DNA from: Cryomorphaceae bacterium
GTDB taxonomy: Bacteria; Bacteroidota; Bacteroidia; Flavobacteriales; Schleiferiaceae
Length of the DNA stretch: 64,000 nt
Assembly: GCA_017858515.1 (NCBI GenBank)
Contig: JAFMBM010000010.1
Coordinates: 1-64,000, forward strand
Direction of reading: 5' to 3'
Part shown: piece by piece, positions 13,813 to 24,507 of the stretch
How positions within the stretch are numbered: the stretch's first letter is position 1
How the letters are laid out: each line of letters starts with the position of its first letter
Position numbers and translations under genes: made by a program
Notes under the pieces: model-generated
Told to the model about the DNA's origin: nothing
Databases searched by the model: none
The model's input: only the letters and a program-made list of their open reading frames with translations

Positions 13813-14352
13813 TTATTTTTTCTTCTTAATGGCTTTTGGAGCAAGCATCATGATCATACGCTTGCCTTCTAGCTTTGGAAGGCTTTCTACTTTACCTACA
13901 TCTTCTACATCCTGTGCTAATTGGAGTAAAAGAATCTCACCCTTATCTTTAAAAACGATGGAACGTCCGCGGAAGAAAACGAAAGCTTTGATCTTAAATC
14001 CTTCTTCAAGGAACTTCAGAGCATGCTTCTTTTTAAAGTCGTAGTCGTGCTCATCTGTGTTTGGTCCGAAGCGAATTTCCTTCACCACAACCTTCACCGC
14101 TTTGGCCGCTAATTCTTTTTGTTTCTTCTTTTGATCGTAAAGAAACTTTCTATAATCAATGATTTTCGCCACCGGTGGGTCTGCACTTGGCGAGATTTCA
14201 ACTAAATCAAGCTCCAAGTCTTCAGCCATTTTCAGAGCTTCAACCGTAGTGTAAATTCCTACCTGTTCAATATTGTCTCCTACAAGACGAACCTTCGGGA
14301 CACGAATGTTTCTGTTAATGCGGTGTTTGTCTTCCTCTTTTATCTGAGGCAA
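13813..14352 (-). CDS. infC: Translation initiation factor IF-3, non-AUG start
   Basis: Both IF-3 domains are present: the N-domain from [18 protein letters not shown], with the linker [13 protein letters not shown], and the C-domain with [24 protein letters not shown] and [13 protein letters not shown]. There is no ATG in a suitable place. The track start is TTG 14352 ([10 protein letters not shown]). In the same frame a CTG at 14376 would add LKKNYQGR, a basic N-terminal stretch like that seen in other Bacteroidota IF-3 proteins, and lies 16 bases after the thrS stop. IF-3 genes of other bacteria use rare start codons that let IF-3 control its own translation, so either non-AUG start fits. 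I keep TTG as the conservative boundary. Confidence 0.92.
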   Translation of the reverse strand: MPQIKEEDKHRINRNIRVPKVRLVGDNIEQVGIYTTVEALKMAEDLELDLVEISPSADPPVAKIIDYRKFLYDQKKKQKELAAKAVKVVVKEIRFGPNTDEHDYDFKKKHALKFLEEGFKIKAFVFFRGRSIVFKDKGEILLLQLAQDVEDVGKVESLPKLEGKRMIMMLAPKAIKKKK

Positions 14353-14391
14353 CCGTCCTTGGTAATTTTTCTTCAGAGTTTTGTTAGTTCG

Positions 14392-16326
14392 TTAATTATC
14401 AATTAGCTCAGCACTTACAGCTTCGTTTACAAGTTGAATGAATTGATCTATTGGCATGCTTCCTAGATCTTCACCACCATGCTTGCGAACCGAAACTGTT
14501 TGGGTTTCTTCTTCTTTTTCCCCCACGATTAGCATGTAGGGAATCTTCTGCATCTCAGCGTCACGTATCTTCCTTCCCGTTTTCTCATTCCTCTCGTCAA
14601 GGAGGGCGCGAATATCGTAATTATCAAGCAACTTTAAAAGTTCCTTTGAATAGTCGAGATACTTTTCTGAAATCGGAAGAATTATTATCTGTTCTGGAGT
14701 GAGCCAAAGAGGAAAATTACCGGCACAGTGCTCTAACAAAACGGCTACAAAACGCTCCATAGAACCAAAAGGTGCGCGGTGAATCATCACCGGCCTATGC
14801 ATTTCGTTGTCGGCTCCTTTGTATTCCAATTCAAATCGCTCCGGCAAATTATAATCCACCTGAATAGTACCCAATTGCCAGCTTCTTCCCAGTGCATCGC
14901 GCACCATGAAGTCAAGTTTGGGTCCGTAGAAGGCAGCTTCTCCGTATTCCACTACATAGGGCATTCCTTTTTCCTTAACGGCTTCTAAAATAGAAGACTC
15001 CGCTTTTTCCCAGTTTTCCAATCCACCAATATACTTCTCGGGTTTTTCTGGATCGCGCAGACTCACCTGAGCGGTAAACTCTTTAAAGTCTAAGGTTTTA
15101 AAGATGTAAAGAACCAAGTCTATCACCTTATTAAACTCTTCTCGAACCTGGTCTGCTGTGCAGAATATATGCGCATCGTCCTGAGTAAAGCCACGAACGC
15201 GAGTCAATCCATGCAATTCGCCACTTTGCTCATAGCGATAAACCGTTCCAAACTCTGCATAGCGAATGGGTAAATCTTTGTATGAATGCGGACGACTCTT
15301 GTAGATTTCGCAATGGTGAGGGCAATTCATTGGCTTGAGTAAGTATTCCTCACCCGCCTCAGGTGTCGTAATGGGTTGGAAGGAATCTGCCCCATATTTG
15401 GCATAGTGCCCAGAAGTAACATACAATTCTTTGCTTCCAATATGAGGAGTCATAACAGGAACATAGCCCGCCTTTTTCTGCGCTTTCTTGAGGAATTGCT
15501 CAAGGCGATCTCTCAATGCCGCGCCCTTTGGTAACCAAAGTGGTAAGCCCTGTCCGACCTTCTGACTGAAAGTAAAGAGGTCTAGTTCTTTCCCTAATTT
15601 TCTATGATCGCGCTTTTTAGCTTCCTCAAGTAAGTGTAGATAATCGTCTAGTAAAGATTTTTTTGGGAAGGAAATGCCATAAACCCTAGTGAGTTGTTTG
15701 TTCTTCTCATCTCCACGCCAGTAAGCTCCTGCCACGTTCATTACTTTAACCGCCTTAATGAACTCTGTGTTAGGAAGGTGTCCTCCTCTACACAAATCGG
15801 TAAAGTCGCTGTGATCGCAAAAAGTGATCGTTCCGTCTTCGAGGTTTTCGATAAGCTCGGTTTTGTACTGATTGCCTTTATAGTACTGCAAAGCATCCTG
15901 CTTAGAAACGGCTCTGAGCTTAAATTCAGCCTTCTGACGAGCCATCTCCATCATCTTGGTTTCGATTTCTGCAAAATCTTTTTCTTGCAAAGAGACATCT
16001 CCAAAATCTACATCATAATAAAAGCCATTTTCAATAGCCGGTCCGATGGTTAGCTGGGCAGATGGATAAATCTTTTGAATGGCTTGTGCCAAAACGTGGG
16101 CAGAAGAATGCCAAAAGGCTTTTTTTCCTTCCGGCTGATCCCAAGTGTAAAGTACCAAAGCACCATCTCCAGGAAGTGGATCTTTAATTTCAACCGTTTG
16201 CCCATTGAATTGAGCCGACAAAACATTGCGAGCAAGACCCGAGCTAATGCCCATGGCCACGTCGAATGCCGAGCTGCCGTTTTCATATTCACGCACCGAT
16301 CCGTCGGGCAAGGTTATGGCGATCAT
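14392..16326 (-). CDS. thrS: Threonyl-tRNA synthetase
   Basis: A 644-residue class II synthetase with all domains: TGS (residues 1-60), the editing domain with its HSSAH zinc/hydrolysis site ([11 protein letters not shown]), the catalytic core with the zinc cysteine in [11 protein letters not shown] and motif 3 [10 protein letters not shown], and the anticodon-binding domain at the end. It is first in the operon with infC, rpmI and rplT. A -7 promoter element lies 23 bases upstream of the ATG at 16326. No T-box leader was seen, as expected outside the Firmicutes. Confidence 0.97.
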   Translation of the reverse strand: MIAITLPDGSVREYENGSSAFDVAMGISSGLARNVLSAQFNGQTVEIKDPLPGDGALVLYTWDQPEGKKAFWHSSAHVLAQAIQKIYPSAQLTIGPAIENGFYYDVDFGDVSLQEKDFAEIETKMMEMARQKAEFKLRAVSKQDALQYYKGNQYKTELIENLEDGTITFCDHSDFTDLCRGGHLPNTEFIKAVKVMNVAGAYWRGDEKNKQLTRVYGISFPKKSLLDDYLHLLEEAKKRDHRKLGKELDLFTFSQKVGQGLPLWLPKGAALRDRLEQFLKKAQKKAGYVPVMTPHIGSKELYVTSGHYAKYGADSFQPITTPEAGEEYLLKPMNCPHHCEIYKSRPHSYKDLPIRYAEFGTVYRYEQSGELHGLTRVRGFTQDDAHIFCTADQVREEFNKVIDLVLYIFKTLDFKEFTAQVSLRDPEKPEKYIGGLENWEKAESSILEAVKEKGMPYVVEYGEAAFYGPKLDFMVRDALGRSWQLGTIQVDYNLPERFELEYKGADNEMHRPVMIHRAPFGSMERFVAVLLEHCAGNFPLWLTPEQIIILPISEKYLDYSKELLKLLDNYDIRALLDERNEKTGRKIRDAEMQKIPYMLIVGEKEEETQTVSVRKHGGEDLGSMPIDQFIQLVNEAVSAELIDN

Positions 16327-16348
16327 AAATGTTGATTTTAACAGGCCG

Positions 16349-16356
16349 CAAATATA
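16349..16356 (-). promoter_or_regulatory. Promoter -7 element for thrS
   Basis: On the minus strand TATATTTG matches the Bacteroidota TAnnTTTG element and ends 22 bases before the thrS ATG. A good -33 TTTG at the expected distance was not found. Confidence 0.4.
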
Positions 16357-16440
16357 AAGTTACCGAATGGGATAGAAGGATGTAAAACTCAATTTCACGA
16401 CATAGGTAGACTCAATGTTCTTAGGTTGTTAATTTGCTGC

Positions 16441-16863
16441 ATGGAAAAAGCAGAAATATTGGCGCGCCTAAACAACTGGGGAAGGGAAACGCTCATGAAT
16501 ACTTTAGACATAAAATACACCGATATGGGCGAAGATTGGTTGGAAGCCACCATGCCCGTTACGTCTAAGGTGCATCAGCCACTGGGATTGCTTCATGGCG
16601 GCGCTTCTGCTGCACTGGCAGAGAGTGTGGCTAGTGCTGGTTCCGCTTTGCATATCAACAGAGAGAAACAAGCTGCGCTGGGCATTGAAATCCAAGCAAC
16701 TCATTTGAAGGGAATAACCGAAGGTATTGTTACGGCTCGGGCCAGTCTCCTACATAAAGGAAGGTCTCTGCATGTTTGGGAAATTGATATTCGCAACGAA
16801 AAAGGCGATCGTATTTCGCATTGTAAGCTCACCACTATGATTGTCCCTAAACGCCGCGACTAA
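16441..16863 (+). CDS. menI: Hotdog-fold thioesterase, probable DHNA-CoA thioesterase
   Basis: The track frame opens at TTG 16426, but ATG 16441 (MEKAEILARLNNWG) fits the family better and gives 140 residues. QPLGLLHGGASAALAESVAS is the PaaI/YdiI-type active-site helix: the HGG and the glutamate in ALAES are the catalytic features. Homologues hydrolyse 1,4-dihydroxy-2-naphthoyl-CoA. Its place at the head of a men gene cluster supports that role, which would link MenB and MenA. A broad-specificity acyl-CoA thioesterase is the alternative. Confidence 0.8.
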   Translation: MEKAEILARLNNWGRETLMNTLDIKYTDMGEDWLEATMPVTSKVHQPLGLLHGGASAALAESVASAGSALHINREKQAALGIEIQATHLKGITEGIVTARASLLHKGRSLHVWEIDIRNEKGDRISHCKLTTMIVPKRRD

Positions 16864-17919
16864 TTGCAGCTTCTCCATCGAAATATTGGATTAGACCTCA
16901 TTCGCAGTACCGCTATTTTATTGGTTGTATTGACTCATAGTCAGCGCATTTTGCGAATGGCTTTTCCTGGATTGAGGTTTCATTTTCCCATCGATGGGGT
17001 TACCCTCTTTTTTGTTTTGAGCGGATTTTTAATCGGAAGGATTGTATTTAAAACCCTTCCACATGGAGATTGGAAAGAGATCAGCACTTTTTACAAAAGA
17101 AGATGGTGGAGAACCCTTCCTAATTATTATCTCTTTCTTGCACTTCAAATTATTGCCTACTTTTTAATGGGCGTTCGAGAGCAGATTGATTGGCGAAATT
17201 TGGCTTTTCTTCAGAACTTATTCGAACCCAATGGCAGCTTTTTCAAAGAATCATGGAGCCTAGCGGTTGAAGAGTGGTTTTATTTGCTTTTTCCTTTTAT
17301 TTGGTGGGTTTGGGTGCGCTACCTACCAAAAGGGCAAAGACCTTCTTTCTTGGCCTACAGCCTTTTATTTCTAGTGATTGCCTGGATTTATAAATACTAC
17401 TTCTTCTCAAGAAGCTTTGTTGAAGACGCCGAAGTGTTTTCTCGAATTCCCGTTGTCTTTCGAATTTCTTCCATTCTTTGGGGTGTGGTTCTTGGTGCCA
17501 TTCACTTGCTTTGGCCAGAGTACTTCAAAAAACCATGGATTTGGCTTGGCTTGCTTTTAGCTAGTTGGATGGCTTGGAAGTATTCAGGAGATTTTATTCA
17601 TCCCTATTGGAGAGCGGTTTGGGTTTTCGATTTTAAAAGTCTATTGTCTTTTGCCCTTATTGCTCTTTTATTTCAATTGAAATCTTTAAACAAGCAGCTC
17701 TCTGTTTGGGTTACTAAGCTAAGTCTGTATTCGTATTCCATGTACCTAATCAATTTGCCCTTTCTCGCTATTCTTAGATGGGCTTTGTTGAAAGTAGAAG
17801 CGCAAAGTCCATTGCTCATTCTTTCTGTTTTGGTCTTGGGTTGGATAGGCATTTTTAAGCTTTCTGAATTGAATTATACAAAGTTTGAAAAGCGATTAAC
17901 TCAGTTAAGAGATCGATAG
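16864..17919 (+). CDS. Acyltransferase 3 family membrane protein (OafA-like)
   Basis: A 351-residue protein with about ten membrane segments. It starts at TTG directly after the menI stop. The N-terminal GLDLIRSTAILLVVLTHS is the acyltransferase-3 start with the conserved His in the first helix, and ESWSLAVEEWFYLLFP is the family's hallmark Glu-rich segment. Such proteins O-acylate surface sugars or peptidoglycan. A role in menaquinone synthesis is not known for the family, so its place between menI and menF is odd; it is followed by menF after four bases and must be co-transcribed. Confidence 0.8.
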   Translation: MQLLHRNIGLDLIRSTAILLVVLTHSQRILRMAFPGLRFHFPIDGVTLFFVLSGFLIGRIVFKTLPHGDWKEISTFYKRRWWRTLPNYYLFLALQIIAYFLMGVREQIDWRNLAFLQNLFEPNGSFFKESWSLAVEEWFYLLFPFIWWVWVRYLPKGQRPSFLAYSLLFLVIAWIYKYYFFSRSFVEDAEVFSRIPVVFRISSILWGVVLGAIHLLWPEYFKKPWIWLGLLLASWMAWKYSGDFIHPYWRAVWVFDFKSLLSFALIALLFQLKSLNKQLSVWVTKLSLYSYSMYLINLPFLAILRWALLKVEAQSPLLILSVLVLGWIGIFKLSELNYTKFEKRLTQLRDR

Positions 17920-17923
17920 GGAG

Positions 17924-18940
17924 ATGGAGGATTGGAGAGAGTGTATTGAGCGTTTAGAGCAAGAAAAACAAGCTTTTGTAGTTTTTGCCGAGGCCAGATC
18001 GGAGACGGTTCAAGTGCTTTCGAATCTTCGTGAGGTAAGGGAGGAAGAATCCCACTTCACTTATGCTCCATTTCATCCAAGTCAAAAAACCTATTTCTTC
18101 TCGGGAGAATCTTTTTCCTTCCCTCTAAAAAGACAATCGAATATTTCTTTTTCGCTACCCGTTCATTTTGAGGAGATTGACCCTCTTTACAGAAAAGCAT
18201 TCGATTTGGCTTTGACTGAGTTGAATTCTGGAGAGCTTCAAAAGCTGGTGCTTACAAGAAAACACAGCGAAAGAGCCTCCAGTAAATCCCTTTTGCCGGT
18301 GGCTCTAGATCTATTGCAATTCTATCCAAATCATACTGTTCACTGGCTTGTTCATCCTGAAATCGGAGAGTGGATGGGTGCCAGTCCTGAATTGTTATTA
18401 GAACAATTTCCCGATTATAAAATAAGAACTATGGCCTTGGCTGGAACGCTTCCAACCAAAGGGAAATGGACAGAAAAAGAGAGGGAAGAGCAACAAATGG
18501 TAACCAATTACATTCGAAAGGTTTGGGAAGAAGGCGTCGTGGAAGGTATCCAACTATCTGAGGCATATGATTTAGCGTCAGGACCTATCAAGCATTTAAA
18601 AACGGATATCATAGGCGAGTATAGAGGCTCTTTGAATGCGCTTTTACAGAAAATGCATCCCACTCCTGCTGTGGCAGGTCTTCCTTTAAAATCGGCATTA
18701 AAAGCCATTGAAAAAATAGAGTGGAACGAACGCGAATATTATTCGGGCTATTTTGGTTGGAAAAAGGATGGTCATTCTAGATATTATGTCAATCTTCGCT
18801 GCCTAAAGCGGCGGGACTCACAGGTTCATTTCTACATAGGAGGCGGACTAACATCGAAGTCGGATTTGGCTAGAGAATGGCAAGAAACAGAAGAAAAGCG
18901 AGCTACTTTGTATCACTTTTGGAGAAGGCATGAGGATTAG
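17924..18940 (+). CDS. menF: Isochorismate synthase
   Basis: A 338-residue chorismate-utilising enzyme. LQKLVLTRKHSERA, MGASPELLLEQF, MALAGTLPTKGK and the C-terminal block HFYIGGGLTSKSDLAREWQE with the Glu/Gly residues of the magnesium site identify the family; it is somewhat shorter than the E. coli enzyme because the N-terminal domain is short. It turns chorismate into isochorismate, the first step of menaquinone synthesis. Its end overlaps menD by 11 bases. A siderophore-type isochorismate synthase is unlikely given the neighbours. Confidence 0.9.
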   Translation: MEDWRECIERLEQEKQAFVVFAEARSETVQVLSNLREVREEESHFTYAPFHPSQKTYFFSGESFSFPLKRQSNISFSLPVHFEEIDPLYRKAFDLALTELNSGELQKLVLTRKHSERASSKSLLPVALDLLQFYPNHTVHWLVHPEIGEWMGASPELLLEQFPDYKIRTMALAGTLPTKGKWTEKEREEQQMVTNYIRKVWEEGVVEGIQLSEAYDLASGPIKHLKTDIIGEYRGSLNALLQKMHPTPAVAGLPLKSALKAIEKIEWNEREYYSGYFGWKKDGHSRYYVNLRCLKRRDSQVHFYIGGGLTSKSDLAREWQETEEKRATLYHFWRRHED

Positions 18941-20633
18941 CACAGACAAGAGGGGAGTAGATATGGCTTTGCAGATTCTGTACAAGGCCGGAGTTCGTCA
19001 TTTCGTTTTCTCCCCCGGATCGAGAAATGCGCCTTTGGTGTTGGCAGCTCATTCCTTCCCCGACCTTCAAATACGGGTAGTTGTAGATGAACGAAGTGCG
19101 GGTTTTATTGCCTTAGGAATAGCCATTCAGCAGAAGCAAGCCGTAGGACTCATTTGTACATCCGGCAGTGCTGTGGTAAATTATTATCCAGCTTTGGTAG
19201 AAGCATTTTATCAAAGAATTCCGCTCATTGTGTTAAGTGCAGACAGACCCAACGAGAGAATTGACCAGCAAGAAGGACAAAGCATCCGCCAGAAAGGAGT
19301 ATTTGCCAATCATATTCGAGCTTCCGTTGAAATTCCAAACGCATTTGAGACAAAGAGCACCGAAAGAGCCATTTTTAGGCAGCTGACGGAATCCCTTCAA
19401 ACTCAAAGTCTTTGTAAAGGCCCCATTCACTGGAATTTTTCACTGTCGGAGCCATTGTATCAGACGATAGAAAGTGTTGAAATAGATGCAGTCGTAGAGA
19501 ATTACAGTTATAGCCAGACTTCATTATCCGAAAGCCAATGGCAATCGCTTTCTGAAGAATGGAAGACATCGTCTAAGGTGATTATTTTGGTAGGTCAAAT
19601 GGCAGAAGGAAAAGAGCAAATGGAGCTTTCCAAAGCCTTAGATGAATTTTTAAAGCAGCATCCCAAGGCGGTCTTACTATACGAAAGCCTTTCTAATTTA
19701 AAGGTGGCGGAAGGAATAGGTGCCATCGATCAATGGGTGGAGACACTGAATGAGACCGACAAAAAAGAAATGCTGCCAGAGCTCGTCATCACATTGGGAG
19801 GCGAAACAGTAAGTAGGAAGGTAAAAGCATGGATGAAAACGCATTCACAACTAAAACATTGGCATATTGATGCAAATCTTCCGCATCCTGATATCTTCGA
19901 GTCACTCACCGCATCGATTGTTTTAGATCCTTTGGAGTTTTTTCGTTCCGCATTACAAGCACTTCCAAGTACGCCCTCAACCTATTCAGTCCAACTAAGA
20001 AAGCATTCTGCAATTAGAGCGAAATGGAGTCTGGATTTTGCAGAATCCGTTGAGTTTTCCGATTTTAAGGCAATAGGAAAACTGATGCAGTCTTTGCCAA
20101 AGGGATGTCATCTCTTTAATGGAAACAGCAGTCCGGTTCGATACATTCAATTGTTTCCTCAAAGAACAGATTTGGTTCATTTAGGAAACAGAGGAGTGAG
20201 TGGCATAGATGGATTGAGTTCTACGGCCGTTGGTTATGCTTTGCAGACCAATGAATTAGTAGTGCTTCTAACAGGCGACCTAGCCTTTTTTTACGATATC
20301 AACGCCTTTTGGCAAAACACACTTCCATCCAACCTAAAAATTTGTGTGATTAACAACGGAGGCGGTGGAATTTTCAGAATCATACAAGGACCCTCTTCTA
20401 CAGAATATCTAGAGCCCCACTTTGAAGCGAAGAGCAAAAGAAAGGCGAAGCCCGTAGCCGAGATGTTTTCGATGGACTATTTTAGTGCGGTAGATGAAGA
20501 GAATTTGCGGGATTCTGTGGAAAGATGGCTTTCATCGAACAAGACTGCACTATTAGAGGTTTTTACGCCTGCAGAGGTGAACGACAAAGTACTGAACAAC
20601 TATTTTAACTATCTAAAAGATAAGCATGCGTAA
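18930..20633 (+). CDS. menD: 2-succinyl-5-enolpyruvyl-6-hydroxy-3-cyclohexene-1-carboxylate synthase
   Basis: A 567-residue thiamine-diphosphate enzyme with the three-domain layout. [17 protein letters not shown] and [12 protein letters not shown] carry the MenD N-terminal signature and the catalytic glutamate; [18 protein letters not shown] with [10 protein letters not shown] is the TPP/Mg site. It joins 2-oxoglutarate to isochorismate. Overlaps menF upstream and menB downstream by 8 bases. Confidence 0.95.
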   Translation: MRISTDKRGVDMALQILYKAGVRHFVFSPGSRNAPLVLAAHSFPDLQIRVVVDERSAGFIALGIAIQQKQAVGLICTSGSAVVNYYPALVEAFYQRIPLIVLSADRPNERIDQQEGQSIRQKGVFANHIRASVEIPNAFETKSTERAIFRQLTESLQTQSLCKGPIHWNFSLSEPLYQTIESVEIDAVVENYSYSQTSLSESQWQSLSEEWKTSSKVIILVGQMAEGKEQMELSKALDEFLKQHPKAVLLYESLSNLKVAEGIGAIDQWVETLNETDKKEMLPELVITLGGETVSRKVKAWMKTHSQLKHWHIDANLPHPDIFESLTASIVLDPLEFFRSALQALPSTPSTYSVQLRKHSAIRAKWSLDFAESVEFSDFKAIGKLMQSLPKGCHLFNGNSSPVRYIQLFPQRTDLVHLGNRGVSGIDGLSSTAVGYALQTNELVVLLTGDLAFFYDINAFWQNTLPSNLKICVINNGGGGIFRIIQGPSSTEYLEPHFEAKSKRKAKPVAEMFSMDYFSAVDEENLRDSVERWLSSNKTALLEVFTPAEVNDKVLNNYFNYLKDKHA

Positions 20634-21441
20634 ATGGGAAACCATAGAATCTTTTGAAGACATTCGATTCGAATTTTACAATGGCATAGCCAAGATTACC
20701 ATCAATAGACCGCACGTCTACAATGCCTTCCGTCCGGAAACCAATATTGAAATGATTCGAGCAATGGATATTGCTCGTGAAAGACAAGATGTAAACGTGG
20801 TGGTGCTTACGGGCGAAGGAGATAAGGCTTTTTGCTCGGGTGGAGATCAAAATGTAAAAGGAGTGGGAGGTTATGTTGGAACCGATGGAGTGCCACGACT
20901 GAATGTGCTGGATTTACACAAGAAAATTCGCTCCCTTCCCAAACCCGTTATTGCAGCCGTAAATGGCTATGCGATTGGAGGAGGCCATGTTTTGCATGTG
21001 GTTTGCGATCTAACTATAGCCAGTGAAAATGCCATTTTTGGACAAACCGGTCCGAAAGTCGGCAGTTTTGATGCCGGCTTTGGCTCTTCTTATTTAGCCA
21101 GTCATGTAGGTCAAAAAAAGGCCCGAGAGATTTGGTTTTTGTGTAGACAATACAATGCTCAAGAAGCCCTAGACATGGGATTGGTAAATAAAGTAGTTCC
21201 ACTAGCTCAGCTCGAAGATGAAGTAGTTGACTGGTGCGAAACCATTATGTTGCGCAGTCCTTTGGCGATCCGTATGATCAAACGTGGCTTAAATGCGGAG
21301 TTGGATGGACAGTCGGGTATTATGGAATTGGCTGGAGACGCTACGCTTTTATACTACTTAACCGAAGAAGCTCAAGAAGGTAAGAATGCCTTTTTAGAGA
21401 AGCGCAAACCCGATTTTGCTAAGTTCCCGAAATTTCCATGA
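20626..21441 (+). CDS. menB: 1,4-dihydroxy-2-naphthoyl-CoA synthase
   Basis: A 271-residue crotonase-family enzyme. [15 protein letters not shown] and [19 protein letters not shown] are the oxyanion-hole segments, [19 protein letters not shown] is the MenB-specific active-site loop, and the C-terminal [20 protein letters not shown] is typical of MenB rather than of other crotonases. It cyclises OSB-CoA to DHNA-CoA. The ATG lies inside the end of menD, and its own end overlaps menA by four bases. Confidence 0.96.
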   Translation: MRKWETIESFEDIRFEFYNGIAKITINRPHVYNAFRPETNIEMIRAMDIARERQDVNVVVLTGEGDKAFCSGGDQNVKGVGGYVGTDGVPRLNVLDLHKKIRSLPKPVIAAVNGYAIGGGHVLHVVCDLTIASENAIFGQTGPKVGSFDAGFGSSYLASHVGQKKAREIWFLCRQYNAQEALDMGLVNKVVPLAQLEDEVVDWCETIMLRSPLAIRMIKRGLNAELDGQSGIMELAGDATLLYYLTEEAQEGKNAFLEKRKPDFAKFPKFP

Positions 21442-22343
21442 GTTCTATAAAACCTTGGTTGGCAGCGGCGAGGTTGCGAACTTTACCACTGGCATTTTCT
21501 TGTATTATTCTCGGGAATTTTTTAGCGGCAAACGAAGGCTCTTTTGATGGGAGTATTCTAATTCTTAGTCTATTAACAACCTTGTTGTTTCAAGTATTAA
21601 GCAATTATGCAAATGATTATGGCGATGGAGTAAAAGGAACCGACGATCATCGAAAAGGAGAAAAGCGCATGGTTTCAGCTGGAATTATCAGTCGTAAATC
21701 CATGAAAAGAGCGGTGTATCTTTTAGTGGTCCTTTCCTTTATCTCAGCCAGTCTGTTGAGTTATATAGCGCTGATAGACAGCGGTTTGACTCTTGTTCTG
21801 CTCTTCATAGCTTTGGGTTGCTTAGCCATCTTAGCGGCCCTTTTTTATACCATTGGAGACACTGCCTACGGCTATTCAGGTTGGGGCGACTTTTTCGTTC
21901 TGCTCTTTTTTGGCTGGGTTGGCGTAATGGGAAGCTATTACATCCAAACTGCTCAGCTTTCACTCGATATGCTCATGCCTTCGTCGGCAGTGGGTCTATT
22001 GGCAGTGGGCGTTCTGAATCTCAATAATATGCGTGATATTCAATCCGATAAAGTTGCTGGTAAATTTAGCATCCCTGTTCGCATTGGTTTGCCTTGGGCT
22101 AAGGCATATCATGTCGCTTTAGTGGTCATTGCATTTGACCTCGCCTTTTTTTATGCCCAAATGAAAGGAGGCGATGTGTGGCGCAATCTATTTCTTCTAA
22201 CAGCCCCACTTTTACTTTGGAATCTATCCTCTGTTTTTAAGGCTTGGAAGTCGGAAGACTTTGAACCCTTACTTAAGAGACTTGCTATTACTACTTTGTT
22301 ATTCAGTATTTTACTCGGACTTGGAATTTATTTGTCAAATTGA
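21438..22343 (+). CDS. menA: 1,4-dihydroxy-2-naphthoate polyprenyltransferase
   Basis: A 301-residue UbiA-superfamily membrane enzyme with about eight or nine membrane helices. The two Asp-rich metal-binding motifs are [15 protein letters not shown] and [13 protein letters not shown]. It attaches the polyprenyl tail to DHNA and gives demethylmenaquinone. It starts with ATG overlapping the menB stop (ATGA), and its TGA overlaps the TTG start of menC. Confidence 0.95.
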   Translation: MSSIKPWLAAARLRTLPLAFSCIILGNFLAANEGSFDGSILILSLLTTLLFQVLSNYANDYGDGVKGTDDHRKGEKRMVSAGIISRKSMKRAVYLLVVLSFISASLLSYIALIDSGLTLVLLFIALGCLAILAALFYTIGDTAYGYSGWGDFFVLLFFGWVGVMGSYYIQTAQLSLDMLMPSSAVGLLAVGVLNLNNMRDIQSDKVAGKFSIPVRIGLPWAKAYHVALVVIAFDLAFFYAQMKGGDVWRNLFLLTAPLLLWNLSSVFKAWKSEDFEPLLKRLAITTLLFSILLGLGIYLSN

Positions 22344-23356
22344 AGGCACTCTGGAAAAAACACATACTTCACTTCAAGCGATCGGCCGGAACTTCTAGAG
22401 GAAGTTTGATGGAGAAGCCCAGTTATCTTCTCTATTTGCAGAAGGAAGGACGCTTGGGTTTAGGTGAATGCAGTTTGCTGCCTGGTTTGAGCATTGACGA
22501 TAAACCGGATTATGAGGCCCAACTAGATCGCTTTTGTAGGCTTTGGGAGAGCGGTTGCTCTGCCGAAGAATTAAGATTGAATTTTCAAAAAGAATGGCCC
22601 AGCCTGTGGCTTGGTGTGGAAATGGCTTTCCTTGAGCTAGAGAATAAAGAAGCTGGAATTTACTTTCCTTCTTTGTTCGCCTCCGGTCGTAGTGGTTTAT
22701 TAACCAATGGTTTGGTTTGGATGGGCCCCGACGATTACCAATGGGAACAGTGCCAAAAACTGCTTGAGAATAACTTTAGATGTATCAAGTTTAAAATTGG
22801 ATTAGATTATTTTGAGAAAAGCGAAAAACTTCTTCAGAATCTTCGCGATTTAAGTCCAGATATAACCATTCGTGTAGATGCCAATGGCGCCTTTGATTTC
22901 GAACTAGCCAAAAAGGTTTTAAAGAGTTTAAAGTCTTTAAACGTGCACAGCATAGAACAGCCCTTGTCTGTTGGGAGTTGGAAGGAAACCAATGATTTAG
23001 TAAGTGAAGACCTGATTCCTATTGCCTTAGATGAAGACCTTATTTTTTGTGAACAGGGAAGAGAGGCAGAATTATTGGCTACAACCGAAGCTCAGTTTAT
23101 AATCTTAAAACCTTCTTTATTAGGTGGATTTGAAAGATCAGATGAGTGGATTGATCTTGCGAAGGAGAATAAAATGGGTTTTTGGGTAACTTCTGCATTA
23201 GAAGGAAATATTGGATTGCAAGCAATTGCCCAATATGCTGCTGTGAAGGAAATCCGAATTCCACAAGGACTAGGAACAGGAAGTTTGTTTTTGAACAACT
23301 TTCCATCGGATCTGGAAATGCAGGGCGAATTTCTTTGGAAGAGAATAAGAGAATAA
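22340..23356 (+). CDS. menC: o-succinylbenzoate synthase
   Basis: A 338-residue enolase-superfamily enzyme. CIKFKIG carries the catalytic KxK lysines, RVDANGAFDFE, SIEQPL and ALDEDLI supply the metal ligands, and ILKPSLLGGF holds the second catalytic lysine. Sequence in this family varies widely, so the pathway position is the strongest argument for menC. The start is TTG at 22340, overlapping the menA TGA; no later ATG would keep the capping domain. Dipeptide epimerase is the alternative but does not fit the operon. Confidence 0.9.
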   Translation: MKALWKKHILHFKRSAGTSRGSLMEKPSYLLYLQKEGRLGLGECSLLPGLSIDDKPDYEAQLDRFCRLWESGCSAEELRLNFQKEWPSLWLGVEMAFLELENKEAGIYFPSLFASGRSGLLTNGLVWMGPDDYQWEQCQKLLENNFRCIKFKIGLDYFEKSEKLLQNLRDLSPDITIRVDANGAFDFELAKKVLKSLKSLNVHSIEQPLSVGSWKETNDLVSEDLIPIALDEDLIFCEQGREAELLATTEAQFIILKPSLLGGFERSDEWIDLAKENKMGFWVTSALEGNIGLQAIAQYAAVKEIRIPQGLGTGSLFLNNFPSDLEMQGEFLWKRIRE

Positions 23357-23358
23357 AA

Positions 23359-23384
23359 AAACCGCCAGTGGTAGTTGGCGGTTT
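23359..23384. terminator. Hairpin after menC
   Basis: AAACCGCCA (23359-23367) pairs perfectly with TGGCGGTTT (23376-23384) around an eight-base loop, three bases after the menC stop. On the plus strand only three Ts follow, so termination before menE may be partial; on the minus strand the run of As would give a strong T tail. It may set the level of menE. Confidence 0.6.
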
Positions 23385-23421
23385 AGCAAGAAAATAAGAA
23401 AGAATGTTTTATTAAATTATA

Positions 23422-24507
23422 ATGAATACGCCTATTATGGATTTAAGGTTGGGTTATTCAAAAGAATTTAACTTGAGTGTTCTTGAAAGAAGCTTTGTAC
23501 TTCCAAAAGATTTAAATGCATTAAGTGCCTTTTTGGAAGGAAAGGAGGAGGGCTATAGTCTTTTAAATTTCTTAAATCAGTGGTACGATCCCACAGAATA
23601 CATATATCAATTTACTTCAGGATCGACTGCCAAGCCGAAGAAAATTGCCCTGGAAAAGCGCAAAATGATTCTATCGGCTCAACGCACTCTAGACTATTTT
23701 AAGATTCAACCAAATTCACGCTTTTTACTTTGCCTACACTTCGATTATATCGCTGCCAAGATGCAGCTTATAAGGGCTTTAGTGTCGGGAGGAGAGGCAG
23801 TAGTTGTTTTTCCAAGGGCTAATCCAATGGATTTTATCTCTGGGTTAATTGATTTTGCTGCCATGGTTCCTTTACAGTTGGAATCATCTAAAAAAGAGAT
23901 GCATAGGCTTAAAACTGTTCTTTTAGGTGGAGTAGGTATAAAGACAGACTTACGGCTTCCTTATGGCTGCCTTACTGAAATTTATGAGGGTTTTGGAATG
24001 ACGGAATCCTATACCCATATTGCTATCCGTTCTCTTTACCCAATAACAGAATCTGTATTTAAAGCAATGCCTAAGGTATTTATAGATGCAGATGAAAACC
24101 AGGCACTGATTGTAAAAGATGCCTATCTAGATTTAACACTTCAAACACGAGACAAAATTCTACTCCATTCCGAAAGTCAGTTTGAATATGTAGGGAGACT
24201 GGATTGGGTAATCAATTCAGGAGGAGTAAAGATTCAATCGGAAGAGGTGGAAGCCATCCTTCAAAAGCACATTAACAAGCATTTATTTGTGGCGGGTAAA
24301 CCCGATGCAGTGCTGGGAGAAAAATTAGTGTTGATTATTGAATCATCCGAGAAGTCCGCAGATTCTTTTGAATCCATGCTTAAGAAGATAGACGAATTCA
24401 AACCCTATCACCGTCCAAAAGAAATATATGTTCTCCCTGAATTTGTCCGTTCCAATAGCCAAAAGCTTCTTAGAGCCGAAACACTCAGGCTTATCGATGG
24501 ATTTTAA
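23422..24507 (+). CDS. menE: o-succinylbenzoate-CoA ligase
   Basis: A 361-residue member of the adenylate-forming (ANL) superfamily. FTSGSTAKPKKIALEK is the P-loop, YEGFGMTESYTHIA the A5 motif, and GRLDWVINSGGVKIQSEEVE the hinge with the catalytic Asp region; the C-terminal FKPYHRPKEIYVL segment carries the last lysine region. It is shorter than typical acyl-CoA ligases (450-500 residues), as is common for MenE in Bacteroidota. It activates o-succinylbenzoate with CoA for MenB. Last gene of the men cluster; a hairpin separates it from menC. Confidence 0.9.
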   Translation: MNTPIMDLRLGYSKEFNLSVLERSFVLPKDLNALSAFLEGKEEGYSLLNFLNQWYDPTEYIYQFTSGSTAKPKKIALEKRKMILSAQRTLDYFKIQPNSRFLLCLHFDYIAAKMQLIRALVSGGEAVVVFPRANPMDFISGLIDFAAMVPLQLESSKKEMHRLKTVLLGGVGIKTDLRLPYGCLTEIYEGFGMTESYTHIAIRSLYPITESVFKAMPKVFIDADENQALIVKDAYLDLTLQTRDKILLHSESQFEYVGRLDWVINSGGVKIQSEEVEAILQKHINKHLFVAGKPDAVLGEKLVLIIESSEKSADSFESMLKKIDEFKPYHRPKEIYVLPEFVRSNSQKLLRAETLRLIDGF

